From positions 62,001 through 126,000 of the forward strand of contig NZ_JAGGOT010000008.1 of assembly GCF_018614195.1 (NCBI RefSeq): DNA of 64,000 bases, given 5' to 3'. The DNA is from Streptomyces sp. ISL-43. GTDB lineage: Bacteria > Actinomycetota > Actinomycetes > Streptomycetales > Streptomycetaceae. The notes under the pieces are model-generated. The model had not been told where the DNA came from, made no database searches, and saw nothing but the letters and a program-made list of their open reading frames with translations. The translations under genes and the position numbers were made by a program. Position 1 is the stretch's first letter, and the number at the start of each line of letters is the position of its first letter. Below, one piece after another: positions 52,212-60,486 of the stretch.

Positions 52212-52744
52212 CCAAGGGCGGCACGAGGGCAGAGGCCGGGACCGGCGCCGACGCCGGGCAGACCCGGCTGGAGGTGGAGCTCGCCGCTCTGGCCGGCTCC
52301 GTCCCCGACCCCGAGCTGCCCGTGCTCACCCTGGCCGAGCTCGGCGTGATGCGCGGGGTGCGGATGCACGAGGACGGCCACGTCGAGGTCACCCTCACCC
52401 CCACCTACACCGGCTGCCCGGCCATCGAGGCCATGTCCGCCGACATCGAGCGGGCCCTGACCGACCACGGCATACCCGATGTCCGGGTGCGCACCGTCCT
52501 GGCCCCCGCCTGGTCCACCGACGACATCAGCGCCGAGGGCCGCCGCAAACTGGCCGAGTTCGGCATCGCCCCGCCGCGGCCGCACTCCGCCGACGGACCG
52601 GTCCCGCTCACCCTGTCCGTCCGCTGCCCCCAGTGCGGATCGACCGAAACCGAGCTGCTGAGCCGGTTCTCCTCCACCGCATGCAAGGCGCTGCGCCGCT
52701 GCACCGCCTGCCGTGAACCGTTCGACCACTTCAAGGAGCTGTAG
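52205..52744 (+). CDS. paaD: Phenylacetate epoxidase assembly protein PaaD
   Basis: 179 aa from ATG 52205. N-terminal MIP18/DUF59 domain (VPDPELPVLTLAELGVM, TPTYTGCPAIEAM), C-terminal zinc-ribbon-like part with four cysteines (RCPQCGSTET, ALRRCTACREPFDHFK). It is thought to help mature the Fe-S or diiron centres of the epoxidase. Confidence 0.95.
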   Translation: MVTKGGTRAEAGTGADAGQTRLEVELAALAGSVPDPELPVLTLAELGVMRGVRMHEDGHVEVTLTPTYTGCPAIEAMSADIERALTDHGIPDVRVRTVLAPAWSTDDISAEGRRKLAEFGIAPPRPHSADGPVPLTLSVRCPQCGSTETELLSRFSSTACKALRRCTACREPFDHFKEL

Positions 52745-53887
52745 ATGGCCGTGTCACCGCCGTCGCCCACGCTGGGGTCCACGAGCCCGGCGCGCCCCGC
52801 GCGCCACGGCGCGTTCCACACCTTGACGGTGGCGGCGGTCGACCGGCTCACCGAGGACTCCGTGGCGCTGACCCTTGCCGTCCCGCCGGAGCTGAGTGCC
52901 GATTACCGGCACGCCCCCGGCCAGCACCTCACCCTGCGCCGGCAGTCCCCCGACGGCTCCGAGGTCCGCCGCACCTACTCGATCTGCTCCCCCGCCCCGG
53001 CGGCCGACGGGTCCGGCCCGACGGCGCTGCGGGTCGGGGTGCGGCTGGTGGAGGGCGGCGAGTTCTCCACGTTCGCGCACAAGGAGATCGCCGCCGGGGA
53101 CGTGCTGGACGTGATGGTCCCGGCCGGGCGCTTCGTCCTGGACCCGGCGGCGGCGCCCGCCGCCGCGCACTACGCCGCGATCGTCGGCGGCAGCGGGATC
53201 ACCCCGGTGCTGTCGATCGCCGCCACGCTGCTGGCGGCCCGCCCCGATGCCCGGTTCTGCCTGGTGCGCAGCGACCGCAGCGCGGCCTCGACCATGTTCC
53301 TGGAGGAGGTCGCCGACCTCAAGGACCGCTATCCCGACCGGTTCCAGCTGGTCACCGTCCTGTCCCGGGAGGAGCAGGAGGCCGGGCTGCCCTCGGGCCG
53401 GCTCGGCGAGGAGCGGCTGACACAGCTGCTGCCCGCGCTGCTGCCGGTCGCGGAGGTGACGGGCTGGTTCCTGTGCGGGCCGTACGGGCTGGTGACGGGC
53501 GCCGAGCAGGCGCTCGGCGCGCTCGGGGTCCTGCGGGGCCGGGTCCACGAGGAGGTCTTCCACGTCGAGGACACCGCCCCGCCGGCGCCCGCCGCTTCGG
53601 CCACCGCCACCCACGGCCGGGTCACGGCGCGGCTCGACGGCCGCTCGGGCACCTGGCCGGTGCGGGAAGGCGAGTCCCTGCTCGACGCGGTGCTGCGGGC
53701 CCGCGCGGACGCCCCGTACGCCTGCAAGGGCGGTGTGTGCGGCACCTGCCGGGCGTTCCTGGTGACGGGCGAGGTGCGGATGGACCGCAATTTCGCCCTG
53801 GAGGAGCACGAGACGGAGGCCGGGTTCGTGCTGGCCTGCCAGTCGCACCCGGTGTCGGAGGAAGTGGAGATCGACTTCGACCGCTGA
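52745..53887 (+). CDS. paaE: Phenylacetyl-CoA epoxidase reductase subunit PaaE
   Basis: 380 aa, start one base after the paaD stop. FAD domain (RRTYSICSPAP), NAD(P)H domain (IVGGSGITPVLSIAATLL, GWFLCGPYGLV) and a C-terminal 2Fe-2S ferredoxin with ACKGGVCGTC and ACQSHP (Cys ligands C-x4-C-x2-C...C). It feeds NADPH electrons to PaaA. End of the operon. Confidence 0.95.
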   Translation: MAVSPPSPTLGSTSPARPARHGAFHTLTVAAVDRLTEDSVALTLAVPPELSADYRHAPGQHLTLRRQSPDGSEVRRTYSICSPAPAADGSGPTALRVGVRLVEGGEFSTFAHKEIAAGDVLDVMVPAGRFVLDPAAAPAAAHYAAIVGGSGITPVLSIAATLLAARPDARFCLVRSDRSAASTMFLEEVADLKDRYPDRFQLVTVLSREEQEAGLPSGRLGEERLTQLLPALLPVAEVTGWFLCGPYGLVTGAEQALGALGVLRGRVHEEVFHVEDTAPPAPAASATATHGRVTARLDGRSGTWPVREGESLLDAVLRARADAPYACKGGVCGTCRAFLVTGEVRMDRNFALEEHETEAGFVLACQSHPVSEEVEIDFDR

Positions 53888-53921
53888 CGGGCCGCCCGCG
53901 CTGCCCCCCTGTCCAATTTCA

Positions 53922-53965
53922 GGAACGTGTTCTATCTTGACGCACCGTCAGAGAGAGCACGTTCC
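53922..53965. promoter_or_regulatory. Inverted repeat upstream of the acyl-CoA dehydrogenase
   Basis: GGAACGTGTTCT (53922-53933) and AGAGCACGTTCC (53954-53965) are complementary at 11 of 12 positions, 20 bases apart. The left half alone (AGGAACGTGTTCTA) resembles the GAACNNGTTC dyad bound by TetR regulators of acyl-CoA/steroid genes (KstR type). A single TTGAC lies between the halves. Probably the operator of the following gene. Confidence 0.65.
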
Positions 53966-53986
53966 GGGCACGCGGGAGGACAGGCA

Positions 53987-55129
53987 GTGGACTTCACCTT
54001 CACCGAGGAGCAGCAGGCCGCCGTCGAGGCGGCCAAGGCCGTGTTCGCGGACGTCGCCCCCGACAGCGTGCCCAGCCCGGCGCTCACCCCGCGGGCCGTC
54101 GCCGAGGAGTTCGACCGCGGCCTGTGGGCCAAGCTCGCCGACTCCGACCTGCTGAGCCTGGTCCTCGCCGAGGAGCACGGCGGCGCCGGACTCGACACCA
54201 TCGCCCTGTGCCTGGTGCTGCGCGAGGCGGGGAAGGTCCTGGCCCGGGTGCCGCTGCTGGAGCACTGCGCCACCGCCATGGCCGTCCAGGCCCACGGCAG
54301 CCCCGAACTGGCCGCCGCCCTGCTCCACGACGCCGGACACGGCAGCCTCGTCCTCACCGTCGCCGCGCACGGCCGCACCGGCCACGACCCGGCCGAACTG
54401 GCCGTCACCGCACGGCGGGACGGCGCGCAGTGGGTCCTGGAAGGCGTGCAGACCTCGGTCGCCTGGGCGCACAGCGCCGACTGGATCGCCGTACCGGCCC
54501 ACACCGGGGAGGGCGAGGCCGTCCTCGCGTTCGTCCCCCGCGTCACCGAGGGCCTGACCCTCGCCGAGCAGTACTCCACCAGCGGGGAGCGGCTCGCCGA
54601 GGTCACCCTCGACGGCGTACGGGTCCCGGCCGCGCACCTCGTCGACTCCCCCGGCGCCTGGGACCACCTGCGCCAGCTCCTCGCCACCGGGACCTGCGCG
54701 CTCGCGCTCGGCCTCGGCGAGGGCGTCCTCACCATGACCAGCCAGTACACGAGCAAGCGCGAGCAGTTCGGCTTCCCGGTGGCCACCTTCCAGGCGGTCG
54801 CCGTCCAGGCCGCCGACCGCTACATCGACCTGCGCGCCATGGAGGTCACCCTCTGGCAGGCCGCCTGGCGGCTCGACGCCGGGACGGGCGGAGCGGGCGG
54901 CCCGCTGCCGAGCGCCGGAGACGTGGCCGTGGCCAAGATCTGGGCCTCCGAGGGCGTACGGCGGGTCGTGCAGACCGCGCAGCACCTGCACGGCGGCTTC
55001 GGCGCCGACACCGACTACCCGCTCCACCGCTACCACGCGTGGGCCAAGCAGCTGGAGCTCCAGCTCGGCCCGGCCGCCGTGCACGAGGAGGCGCTGGGCG
55101 ACCTGCTGGCCACCCACCCCCTCGCCTGA
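53987..55129 (+). CDS. Acyl-CoA dehydrogenase family protein
   Basis: 380 aa from GTG 53987 with GGGAGG seven bases upstream. Starts MDFTFTEEQQAAVEAAKAVF; FAD-binding core and late helices SKREQFGFPVATFQAVAVQA and QTAQHLHGGFGADTDYPLHR are typical. The catalytic base is not the classical Glu at the usual site, as in the FadE branch of paired dehydrogenases, so it may be one half of a heteromer (partner not linked). Substrate unknown. Confidence 0.9.
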   Translation: MDFTFTEEQQAAVEAAKAVFADVAPDSVPSPALTPRAVAEEFDRGLWAKLADSDLLSLVLAEEHGGAGLDTIALCLVLREAGKVLARVPLLEHCATAMAVQAHGSPELAAALLHDAGHGSLVLTVAAHGRTGHDPAELAVTARRDGAQWVLEGVQTSVAWAHSADWIAVPAHTGEGEAVLAFVPRVTEGLTLAEQYSTSGERLAEVTLDGVRVPAAHLVDSPGAWDHLRQLLATGTCALALGLGEGVLTMTSQYTSKREQFGFPVATFQAVAVQAADRYIDLRAMEVTLWQAAWRLDAGTGGAGGPLPSAGDVAVAKIWASEGVRRVVQTAQHLHGGFGADTDYPLHRYHAWAKQLELQLGPAAVHEEALGDLLATHPLA

Positions 55130-55137
55130 GGCACCCG

Positions 55138-55482
55138 TCAGACGACGAAGCCCGGGGCGCCCGCGTCGGTGACGACCGGGCGGCCCGCGGCCTCCCAGTC
55201 CTGCATGCCGCCGTCCACGTTCACGGCGTCGATGTCCTGGCCCCGCAGGTACTGGGTCACCTGCGCGGAGCGGCCGCCGACCCGGCACATCACGTAGACC
55301 GGGCGGTCGTCCTCGATCTTCTCGGTCAGCTCACCGATGCGCGCCACGAACTCGCTCATCGGGATGTGCAGCGCGCCTTCGGCATGGCCGGCCGCCCATT
55401 CGTCGTTCTCCCGAACGTCGAGGACGAAGGCCTCGGAGGGCAGTGCGGAGGCGGCCACCGAGGGAAGCGGTCCGGAGTTCAT
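55138..55482 (-). CDS. Rhodanese-like domain protein
   Basis: 114 aa. A single rhodanese module: FVLDVRENDEWAAGHAEGAL, HIPMSEF, and active-site loop with C66 (YVMCRVGGRSAQV), then VNVDGGMQDWEAAGRPV. It should carry persulfide sulfur in the cytosol. A 9-bp-arm palindrome lies 22 bp upstream. Confidence 0.93.
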   Translation of the reverse strand: MNSGPLPSVAASALPSEAFVLDVRENDEWAAGHAEGALHIPMSEFVARIGELTEKIEDDRPVYVMCRVGGRSAQVTQYLRGQDIDAVNVDGGMQDWEAAGRPVVTDAGAPGFVV

Positions 55483-55503
55483 GTCTGTCGCCTTATCTCG
55501 TCA

Positions 55504-55527
55504 CGGATAGGTAAGCCAACCTATCCG
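55504..55527. promoter_or_regulatory. 24-nt palindrome upstream of the rhodanese gene
   Basis: CGGATAGGT and ACCTATCCG are exact complements flanking AAGCCA. The AGGT...ACCT core recalls DtxR/IdeR-type iron boxes but is one base too short in the middle. Candidate operator for the rhodanese gene. Confidence 0.55.
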
Positions 55528-55585
55528 ACCCGTCCGACCGCCCCGGGCCCGCTCGGCGGCGGCGCCGGGCACGGCCGGCTCCGCC

Positions 55586-56434
55586 TCACTCCGCGGCGGC
55601 GAGCGCCGCGAGCTCCGCCTCACGCTTCTCGACGTCGCCCAGCAGCTGTTCGGCGATCTCCTCCAGCAGCCGGTCCGGATCGTCCGGAGCCATCCGCAGC
55701 ATCGACCCGATCGCGCTGTCCTCCAGCTCCCGGGCCACCACGGACAGCAGTTCCTTGCGCCGCGTGAGCCACTCCAGGCGCTCGTACAGCTCCTCGCTCT
55801 CGCTCAGCCGCGGCTCGGCCGGCGCCGGGCCGGCCGCCCACTCCTGCGCCAGCTCGCGCAGCAGCTCCTCCTCGCCGCGCCCGTAGGCCGCGTTGACCCG
55901 CACGATGAACGCGTCGCGCCGCTCGCGCTCGGCCTCGTCCTGGGCCAGGTCCGGATGCGCCTGGCGGACCAGCTCGCGGTAGAGGCGGCGCACCTCCTCC
56001 GAGGGGCGCACCCGCTCCGGCGGCCGCACCGGGCGCTCGGTGAGCATCGCGGACGCGTCGTCGGACATCCCGTCCGAGTCCAGCCAGTCGTGGAACAGCT
56101 CGTCCACCCCGGGCATCGGCATCACCAGCGAGCGGGCGTCGCGCGCCCGGCGCAGGTCCTCCGGGTCCCCGGTGCGCGCCGCCTTCGCCTCCGCGATCAG
56201 GGCGTCCAGCTCGTCGAGGCGCGCGTACATCGGGCCGAGCTTCTGGTGGTGCAGGCGGGAGAAGTTCTCCACCTCCACCCGGAAGGTCTCCACCGCGATC
56301 TCGAACTCGATCAGTGCCTGCTCGGCGGCCCGGACCGCGCGCTCCAAGCGCGCCTCGGGCCGCTCGTCGGCAGCGGGGCCGGGACCGTCGCCGGGGCCGG
56401 GCTCGGGCGCTTCGGGAACTGTCTGCTCGCTCAC
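55586..56434 (-). CDS. J-domain (DnaJ-like) protein
   Basis: 282 aa. An N-terminal long coiled-coil (~30-90) is followed by a J-domain with HPD (RRLYRELVRQAHPDLAQDE, ~residues 150-190) and a C-terminal helical, acidic part (ERLEWLTRRKELLSVVAREL). Probably a co-chaperone for DnaK or a specialised HSP70. Two parS sites lie just upstream of its start. Confidence 0.88.
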   Translation of the reverse strand: MSEQTVPEAPEPGPGDGPGPAADERPEARLERAVRAAEQALIEFEIAVETFRVEVENFSRLHHQKLGPMYARLDELDALIAEAKAARTGDPEDLRRARDARSLVMPMPGVDELFHDWLDSDGMSDDASAMLTERPVRPPERVRPSEEVRRLYRELVRQAHPDLAQDEAERERRDAFIVRVNAAYGRGEEELLRELAQEWAAGPAPAEPRLSESEELYERLEWLTRRKELLSVVARELEDSAIGSMLRMAPDDPDRLLEEIAEQLLGDVEKREAELAALAAAE

Positions 56435-56464
56435 CCGGCCAGCCTAAGGCCCGCCCGGCCGGGT

Positions 56465-56478
56465 GTTTCACGTGAAAC
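56465..56478. other. parS site (ParB binding)
   Basis: GTTTCACGTGAAAC, perfect match, in the intergenic region upstream of the J-domain gene, 31 bases before its start codon. Confidence 0.93.
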
Positions 56479-56527
56479 ATCCACCGGTTTTCCCGAACGG
56501 TTCCCCGACCGGTTTCCAGACCGGCCT

Positions 56528-56541
56528 GTTTCACGTGAAAC
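56528..56541. other. parS site (ParB binding)
   Basis: GTTTCACGTGAAAC, second perfect copy, 63 bases from the first. The spacer is GC-rich with an ACCGGTTT-type repeat (CCGGTTTTCC/CCGGTTTCC). Paired parS sites help ParB nucleate and spread. Confidence 0.93.
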
Positions 56542-56589
56542 ATCGCCCCGGCGGGCTCGGACCGGGCTCGGACCGGGCTCGGACCGGGC

Positions 56590-58029
56590 TCAGACCCCGG
56601 ACTCCGCCGCGATCCGCCCGGACCGCACCGCCGCCACCAGCACGGCGTGGTCGGCCTCGCTCCGGTCGGCGTAGGCCACGGCGAAGGCCGCCATGGCCTC
56701 GTCCAGCTCCTCGTTCTTCCCGCAGTAGGCGGCCAGCAGCCGCGGATCGGCGCTGTGCGCGTGGGCGCGCGCCAGCAGGGCTCCGGTCATCCGCCCGTAG
56801 TCGTCGATCTGCTCGACGGCCAGCGCCGCCGGGTCCACGCTGCCCTTGCGGTTGCGGAACTGGCGGACCTGGAAGGGCCGCCCCTCCACCGTCGTCCAGC
56901 CCAGCAGGATGTCGGAGACCACCTGCATCCGCTTCTGCCCGGCCACCACCCGACGGCCTTCGTGCTCCTCCGGCGCGGAGACGAAGCCGAGCCCGGGCAG
57001 GTACGGCAGCAGCACCGAGGGCCGGGCCTCCTTCACCTGGAGGACCAGCGCCTCGCCCCGGTGATCCAGCAGCAGCACCACGTAGGAGCGGGTGCCGACG
57101 CTGCCGGTCCCCACCACCCGGAAGGCCACGTCGTGGATCGCGTACCGGGCCAGCAGCGGCTGCCGGTCCCCCTGGAGCGTCTCCAGGTACGGGCCCAGCG
57201 CGGCCGCCACGGCCGCCGCCTCCCCGTCCCCGACCCGGCGCAGCACCGGCAGCGCGTCCACGAAGGCCCGGCCCCCGTCGGGCGTCGCCTCGGTGGACTT
57301 GGCGGCGAACCGGGCGGAGGTGTTGTTGCGGGCCTTCTCGGAGACCCGCTCCAGCGTGCCCAGCAGGTCCCGGGCGTCGGTGTGCGAGACGAGTTCCTCG
57401 TCCGCGATGGCGTTCCAGGCGTCCAGGGCCGGCAGTTTGGCCAGCAGCCGCATGGTGCGGCGGTAGGCGCCGGCGGCGTCGAGCGCGGCCGCGCGGCAGG
57501 TGTCCTCGTCCGCGCCGGCCACCCGGCCGGCCAGCACCAGCGAGGTGGCCAGCCGCTTGAGGTCCCACTCCCACGGGCCGAAGACGGTTTCGTCGAAGTC
57601 GTTGAGGTCGATGACGAGCCGGCCGCGCGCGTCCCCGTACAGGCCGAAGTTGGCCGCGTGGGCGTCGCCGCAGATCTGCGCGCCGACCCCGGTCACCGGG
57701 CCTCCGGAGAGGTCGTGCGCCATCAGCCCGGCCGCACCGCGCAGGAACGCGAAGGGGTTGGCGGCCATCCGGCCGACCCGTATCGGCGTCAGCTCGGCGA
57801 CCCGGCCGACATTGGACTCCTCCACCGCCCGCACCGCGTCGAGACGGTCGGCCGGGGCCTCGAAACGCGCGTGCGCCGCCCGGGGCACGCGCGTGCGCAG
57901 CGCCTTGCCGGCCTCCCTGGGCGAACCCTTCGCCGGCCCCGCGGCGAGGCGCGGCGCGAACCCCGCGACCTCCGGGATCCGTTGCCGCGACCGCGGTGCC
58001 ACCACGCGCTGTTCCGGTACCGCCTTCAT
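56590..58029 (-). CDS. DUF2252 family protein
   Basis: 479 aa. DUF2252 landmarks: NPFAFLRGAAGLMAHDL, VGAQICGDAHAANFGLYGDA, VIDLNDFDETVFGPWEWDL and VLLLDHRGEALVLQVKEA. The GDAHxxNF and DxxDFD motifs resemble the kinase-like (aminoglycoside phosphotransferase) active site, so an ATP-dependent activity is plausible; function is unknown. The C-terminus has RNRKGSVDPAAL and YCGKNEELDEAMA. Confidence 0.92.
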   Translation of the reverse strand: MKAVPEQRVVAPRSRQRIPEVAGFAPRLAAGPAKGSPREAGKALRTRVPRAAHARFEAPADRLDAVRAVEESNVGRVAELTPIRVGRMAANPFAFLRGAAGLMAHDLSGGPVTGVGAQICGDAHAANFGLYGDARGRLVIDLNDFDETVFGPWEWDLKRLATSLVLAGRVAGADEDTCRAAALDAAGAYRRTMRLLAKLPALDAWNAIADEELVSHTDARDLLGTLERVSEKARNNTSARFAAKSTEATPDGGRAFVDALPVLRRVGDGEAAAVAAALGPYLETLQGDRQPLLARYAIHDVAFRVVGTGSVGTRSYVVLLLDHRGEALVLQVKEARPSVLLPYLPGLGFVSAPEEHEGRRVVAGQKRMQVVSDILLGWTTVEGRPFQVRQFRNRKGSVDPAALAVEQIDDYGRMTGALLARAHAHSADPRLLAAYCGKNEELDEAMAAFAVAYADRSEADHAVLVAAVRSGRIAAESGV

Positions 58030-58108
58030 GCGTTCCGCCCCCTGATCGCCATCGGTTCGGCCCAGACCGTACTAGGGCTGCGACCGCCACGGCTCACCGG
58101 GCAACGGC

Positions 58109-58768
58109 TCAGAGCCCGGCGTCCCTGGCCAGCAGGGCCGCCTGCACCCGGTTCTCGCACTCCAGCTTCGCCAGGATCCGGCTCACGTACGTCTTCACCG
58201 TCGCCTCGCTCATGTGCAGCCGCCGCCCCGCGTCCGCGTTGGAGAGCCCCTCGCCCAGCAGGGCCAGTACGCCGCGCTCGCGCTCGCTCAGCTCGGACAC
58301 CCGGCGCCGGGCCTCCTCGGCGCGGCCCGTGGACCGGCCGGACGCCAGCTGGTCCACCACGTGCCGGGTCGCCGCCGGAGACAGGTACGCGTCCCCCGCC
58401 GCGGCCGCCCGTACCGCGCCGATCAGCTCGCCGGGCGCGGAGTCCTTCAGCAGGAATCCCGCGCCGCCGCCGCTCAGCGCGCGCAGCACGTTCTCCTTCT
58501 CCCCGAAGGTGGTCAGGATCAGCGCCCGCACCTGGGGCACCGCCCGCCCGAGCTCGGCCAGCGCCGTCAGCCCGTCCATGACGGGCATCTGGATGTCCAG
58601 CAGCACCACGTCCGGTCCGTGTGCGCGGGCCAGCTCCACCGCCTCCCGGCCGTTCGCCGCCTCCGCGACGACCTCGATGTCCGCGGCCGAGGTCAGGATC
58701 ATCCTGATCCCGGCCCGGATCAGCGGCTCGTCGTCAGCGATCACCACGCGGATCACCTGCGCTGTCAC
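58109..58768 (-). CDS. LuxR-type response regulator
   Basis: 219 aa from GTG 58766-58768 with AGGAG ~8 bases upstream. Receiver with D12/D13, phospho-acceptor D58 (VVLLDIQMPVMDG), T and K sites (LILTTFGE, FLLKDSAPGE); LuxR HTH (LSERERGVLALLGEGLSNAD, EATVKTYVSRILAKL). It lies eight bases after the kinase gene and forms a two-component pair with it. Confidence 0.95.
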   Translation of the reverse strand: MTAQVIRVVIADDEPLIRAGIRMILTSAADIEVVAEAANGREAVELARAHGPDVVLLDIQMPVMDGLTALAELGRAVPQVRALILTTFGEKENVLRALSGGGAGFLLKDSAPGELIGAVRAAAAGDAYLSPAATRHVVDQLASGRSTGRAEEARRRVSELSERERGVLALLGEGLSNADAGRRLHMSEATVKTYVSRILAKLECENRVQAALLARDAGL

Positions 58769-58776
58769 CCGTGCTC

Positions 58777-60486
58777 CTACTGCTTGGCCTGGTACGCCTG
58801 CTTCTCGACGAGCTTGCCGTCCTTGAAGCAGAACCGGAAAACACTGTCGCTGCCCAGGTCGGAATCGTCGTCCGCGAGCAGGGCCAGACACGCGGCGCCC
58901 TGCGGACGCGGCGGCCCCTTCCGGTCGAGCCCCTCGGTCAGAATGCTGTCCCCGCTGGGCAGCCGCGAACGCACCGCGTCCTCCGCCTCGCCCACGTGGA
59001 TGCCCTCGTACTCGGCCCGGCTGAGCATCGCGTCGCCCACCGAACCCACGAGCAGCGCCACCGCGGCCCCGATGACGATCAGCAGCACCACCACGGCCGC
59101 GACCGCGATCCCGCAGCCCAGTGCCACGCCCCCGGACCGGCCGCTGCGGGTCAGCAGCTTCCGGTCGACCGCGGCCCAGTCGATCGGCTCCGAGCCGTCG
59201 GCCGGCGTCCGGGCCCGCAGCTGCTGTCCGAAGTCGTCGGCGACCTCGCCCGACACCGTCTGCGAAATCCCGGTCTCCTGCGCCCCGGCCGGCTCGGTCC
59301 CGTACGGGAGCACCCCCGCGACCCGGAAGCCGCCGCCCTCGGCGGCCCCCGCGTAGACCATGCCGCCGACCAGCCGGGCCCGTTCGCGCAGCCCCGTCAG
59401 CCCCTGCCCGCCGGACACCACCTCGCCGGCGCCCGGGCCGGCCGCCGGGCCGTTGGCGATCTCCACCACCAGCGAGTCGTCCTCGTACCGCAGTTCCACG
59501 GTGATCGGCGCGCCCGGAGCGTGCTTGTAGGCGTTGGTCAGCGCCTCCTGAGCGATCCGGTACGCCGCGTGGTCGCACGCCGCGACCAGCGGCCTGGGCC
59601 GGCCCGCGGTCGTGAGCCGTACGTCGGTCCCCGCGCTCCGCGCCGCCTCCACGATCCCGGCGATCCCCGCCACCCCGCGCGCGGCCGGCTGCGCCTCCTC
59701 CACCGGCTGCGGCCCCTCCACCCCGTCCCGCAGGATGCCGACGACCTCGCGCAGCTCGTGCATGGCCGCGACCGAGGCCTGCCGCAGTACGCCCACCGCC
59801 TCGCGCTGCCGGTCGGTCAGCACGGGATCGACCTCCAGCGCACCGGTGTGCACCGAGATCAGCGCGAGCTGGTGGCCGAGGCTGTCGTGCATGTCCTGGG
59901 CGATGCGCTGGCGTTCGCGCAGCCGGGCCTGCCCGGCGACCATCGCCCGCTCGCGCAGCAGCTGGGCGTTGCGCTCCTGGAGGGCGCGCAGCAGCGTATT
60001 GCGCTGGGACCAGTAGCGGCTGGCCAGACCGGGCATGACCACCGTGGCCAGGAACATCAGCGCACCGAAGACGACGATCAGCACCGGCCGCCCCTGCGAC
60101 CACTCCTTGACCACGTTGAGGGCGACCGCGGCGACGAAGGCGACGGTGAAGGCGCCGAGCGCCCGCCCGACGCCCACGATGCGCCGCCCCGCCGACCAGC
60201 CGAGCGGGATCGCCACGAGGAACGCCCCAGGCAGGTACACGCCCACCGCCGAGCCCACCACCAGCGTGAACACCGGCAGCCGCCGCCGCAGCAGGGTGAG
60301 GGCCACCACGGCCACGACGCTGGCCAGCATCCGCGCCGCGGAGCCCTTGTCGAGCTCCTCGACCCCCAGCCCGAGCAGTGCGAGGACCCCGGCCAACGCC
60401 AGGTCCCCGGCCAGCATCCGGCGCGTCCAGGGCTCGGGCCCCTTCAGCCAGTCCCAACCCGCACGCGTCCTCGCCGTCACATCCAC
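58777..60486 (-). CDS. Sensor histidine kinase with extra C-terminal membrane helix
   Basis: 569 aa from GTG 60484-60486; GTG 60480 is possible. Four to five N-terminal membrane helices, then the HisKA_3 box with H200 (RIAQDMHDSLGHQLA), N-box YRIAQEALTNAYKHAPG, and G-box GGQGLTGLRERARLVGG, the NarL-type kinase layout. Unusually, after the ATPase (~residue 400) comes a linker, one more transmembrane helix (~456-484) and an ~80-residue acidic outer domain with two cysteines (GAACLALLA, FRFCFKDGK). Partner of the regulator at 58109-58768. Confidence 0.93.
   Translation of the reverse strand: MDVTARTRAGWDWLKGPEPWTRRMLAGDLALAGVLALLGLGVEELDKGSAARMLASVVAVVALTLLRRRLPVFTLVVGSAVGVYLPGAFLVAIPLGWSAGRRIVGVGRALGAFTVAFVAAVALNVVKEWSQGRPVLIVVFGALMFLATVVMPGLASRYWSQRNTLLRALQERNAQLLRERAMVAGQARLRERQRIAQDMHDSLGHQLALISVHTGALEVDPVLTDRQREAVGVLRQASVAAMHELREVVGILRDGVEGPQPVEEAQPAARGVAGIAGIVEAARSAGTDVRLTTAGRPRPLVAACDHAAYRIAQEALTNAYKHAPGAPITVELRYEDDSLVVEIANGPAAGPGAGEVVSGGQGLTGLRERARLVGGMVYAGAAEGGGFRVAGVLPYGTEPAGAQETGISQTVSGEVADDFGQQLRARTPADGSEPIDWAAVDRKLLTRSGRSGGVALGCGIAVAAVVVLLIVIGAAVALLVGSVGDAMLSRAEYEGIHVGEAEDAVRSRLPSGDSILTEGLDRKGPPRPQGAACLALLADDDSDLGSDSVFRFCFKDGKLVEKQAYQAKQ

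Noticed and set aside
55504..55527. Classical 19-bp iron box
   Set aside because: The spacing of the AGGT and ACCT halves is one base short of the DmdR/IdeR consensus, so it is listed only as a similar palindrome.
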